Shown here: piece after piece, positions 63,490-64,000 of the stretch
Layout: each line of letters begins with the position of its first letter
Numbering within the stretch: the first letter of the stretch is position 1
Made by a program: the position numbers and the translations under genes
NCBI RefSeq assembly: GCF_017161425.1
Contig: NZ_CP071057.1
Coordinates: 1,240,001 to 1,304,000, forward strand
DNA length: 64,000 nt
Origin: Marinicauda algicola
GTDB lineage: Bacteria; Pseudomonadota; Alphaproteobacteria; Caulobacterales; Maricaulaceae
Direction of reading: 5' to 3'
The notes under the pieces: generated by a model
What the model was told of the DNA's origin: nothing
The model's input: the letters and a program-made list of their open reading frames with translations, nothing else
The model's database searches: none

Positions 63490-64000
63490 CTACTCCGCGG
63501 CCCGCTTCAGCCCGTTCGCGGGCTTCAGGGCTTCGGCGATCTGGAAGGCCATCTCCAGGGCCTGGTCCGCGTTCAGGCGCGGATCGCAATGGGTGTGGTA
63601 GCGGCTGGACAGGTCGGCCTCGGACAGGTGCCCTGCCCCGCCGACGCACTCGGTGACGTCCTGGCCGGTCATCTCGAAATGCACCCCGCCCGGCTCGACG
63701 CCCTCGGCGCGCAGCACCTCGATGAACTGTTTCAGTTCCTTCAGCACCGAATCGAACACCCGCGTCTTGTAGCCGGAGGCCGTCTTCGTGGTGTTGCCGT
63801 GCATGGGGTCGCAGGACCAGACCACGCGCTTGCCGGCGCGCTTGACCGCCCTGACGAGCGGCGGCAGGCCCTGGCCCACCTTGTCGGCACCCATGCGTGC
63901 GTAGAGGACCAGCCGGCCCGCCTCGTTGCCCGGGTTGAGGATGTCGATGAGGCGCACGAGTTCGTCGGGATCCAGGCTCGGGCCGCACTTCAGCCCGATC
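63490..64000 (-). CDS. Class II DAHP synthase, C-terminal part (truncated by window)
   Basis: 3-deoxy-D-arabino-heptulosonate 7-phosphate synthase joins PEP and erythrose 4-phosphate at the entry to the shikimate pathway. Only the last 170 residues are in the window; the 5' part lies beyond 64000. The class II form is recognised from [11 protein letters not shown], the metal-site [11 protein letters not shown], and [16 protein letters not shown]. The frame is open to the window edge, and ends with GLKRAAE. Plant-like class II enzymes are typical of many alphaproteobacteria. Confidence 0.94.
   Translation of the reverse strand, partial: IGLKCGPSLDPDELVRLIDILNPGNEAGRLVLYARMGADKVGQGLPPLVRAVKRAGKRVVWSCDPMHGNTTKTASGYKTRVFDSVLKELKQFIEVLRAEGVEPGGVHFEMTGQDVTECVGGAGHLSEADLSSRYHTHCDPRLNADQALEMAFQIAEALKPANGLKRAAE

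Overview
The window is one continuous stretch of high-GC chromosome from an alphaproteobacterium. By gene content it is probably a dimorphic or marine Caulobacterales/Maricaulales-type organism. That placement is inferred from a CcrM-type GANTC methyltransferase with GANTC sites and a CtrA-like half-site in its leader, a split glycine dehydrogenase (gcvPA/gcvPB), separate b and b' ATP synthase subunits, an aa3 oxidase operon of alphaproteobacterial order, and a TonB-dependent receptor. Almost everything is core metabolism. I see no rRNA, tRNA, CRISPR array, prophage or insertion sequence. Both ends cut through genes: a DUF374 acyltransferase-like gene at the left and a class II DAHP synthase at the right.

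Layout. 1-4.7 kb: a plus-strand envelope operon (two tandem DUF374 proteins, waaA, lpxK, an LpxL-type acyltransferase) for the lipid A/Kdo core. 4.7-6.7 kb: minus-strand sppA with an unlisted 47-residue membrane protein, a TrmN6-like methyltransferase and a DUF2007 protein. 6.8-11.4 kb: polyprenyl diphosphate synthase, then a minus-strand set of a WecA/MraY-like transferase, ispE and a TPR lipoprotein. 11.4-16.6 kb: ETF-ubiquinone oxidoreductase, a family 4-like uracil-DNA glycosylase, a pair of small glycosyltransferases and a PA0069-type radical SAM protein. 16.6-18 kb: a small accessory-looking patch with an unknown membrane lipoprotein and a DUF2188 gene broken by an amber codon. 18-27 kb: rnhB-ccrM, diaminopropionate ammonia-lyase, mutY, dciA, a DsbA-like lipoprotein and smc (DNA methylation, repair, replication and segregation). 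27.3-29.9 kb: the F0 half of ATP synthase (atpI-B-E-F'-F), ended by a strong terminator.

30.5-36 kb: a minus-strand glycine cleavage operon (gcvT-gcvH-paiB-like-gcvPA-gcvPB) preceded by a recognisable promoter and a tandem glycine riboswitch. The unusual member is a PaiB-like FMN-binding regulator between gcvH and gcvPA. 36-41.8 kb: argS, a lipoprotein, ispH, a DUF1801 protein, rnhA, a peroxiredoxin and a YqgE/AlgH protein. 41.8-50.1 kb: a minus-strand cytochrome aa3 oxidase operon (ctaC-D-B-small membrane protein-ctaG-ctaE-DUF983-surf1). It continues into an acetyltransferase and an EAL phosphodiesterase and is driven by a near-consensus promoter next to a perfect dyad. 50-58.6 kb: a TPR protein, TldD, a TonB-dependent receptor, two tandem bilobal aspartyl proteases and a POT peptide transporter, suggestive of peptide handling. 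58.7-64 kb: gltX, a Gfo/Idh oxidoreductase, a zinc-free MDR reductase, a hotdog thioesterase, HU with its terminator, and the DAHP synthase end.

No clearly new multi-gene system stands out. The best leads are the five GANTC sites in the ccrM leader, PaiB inside the riboswitch-controlled glycine operon, the amber-interrupted DUF2188 gene, the paired bilobal retropepsin-like proteases, the UDG that lacks two Fe-S cysteines, the POT transporter with a soluble insert, and a dispersed 3'-end hairpin repeat seen at two loci.
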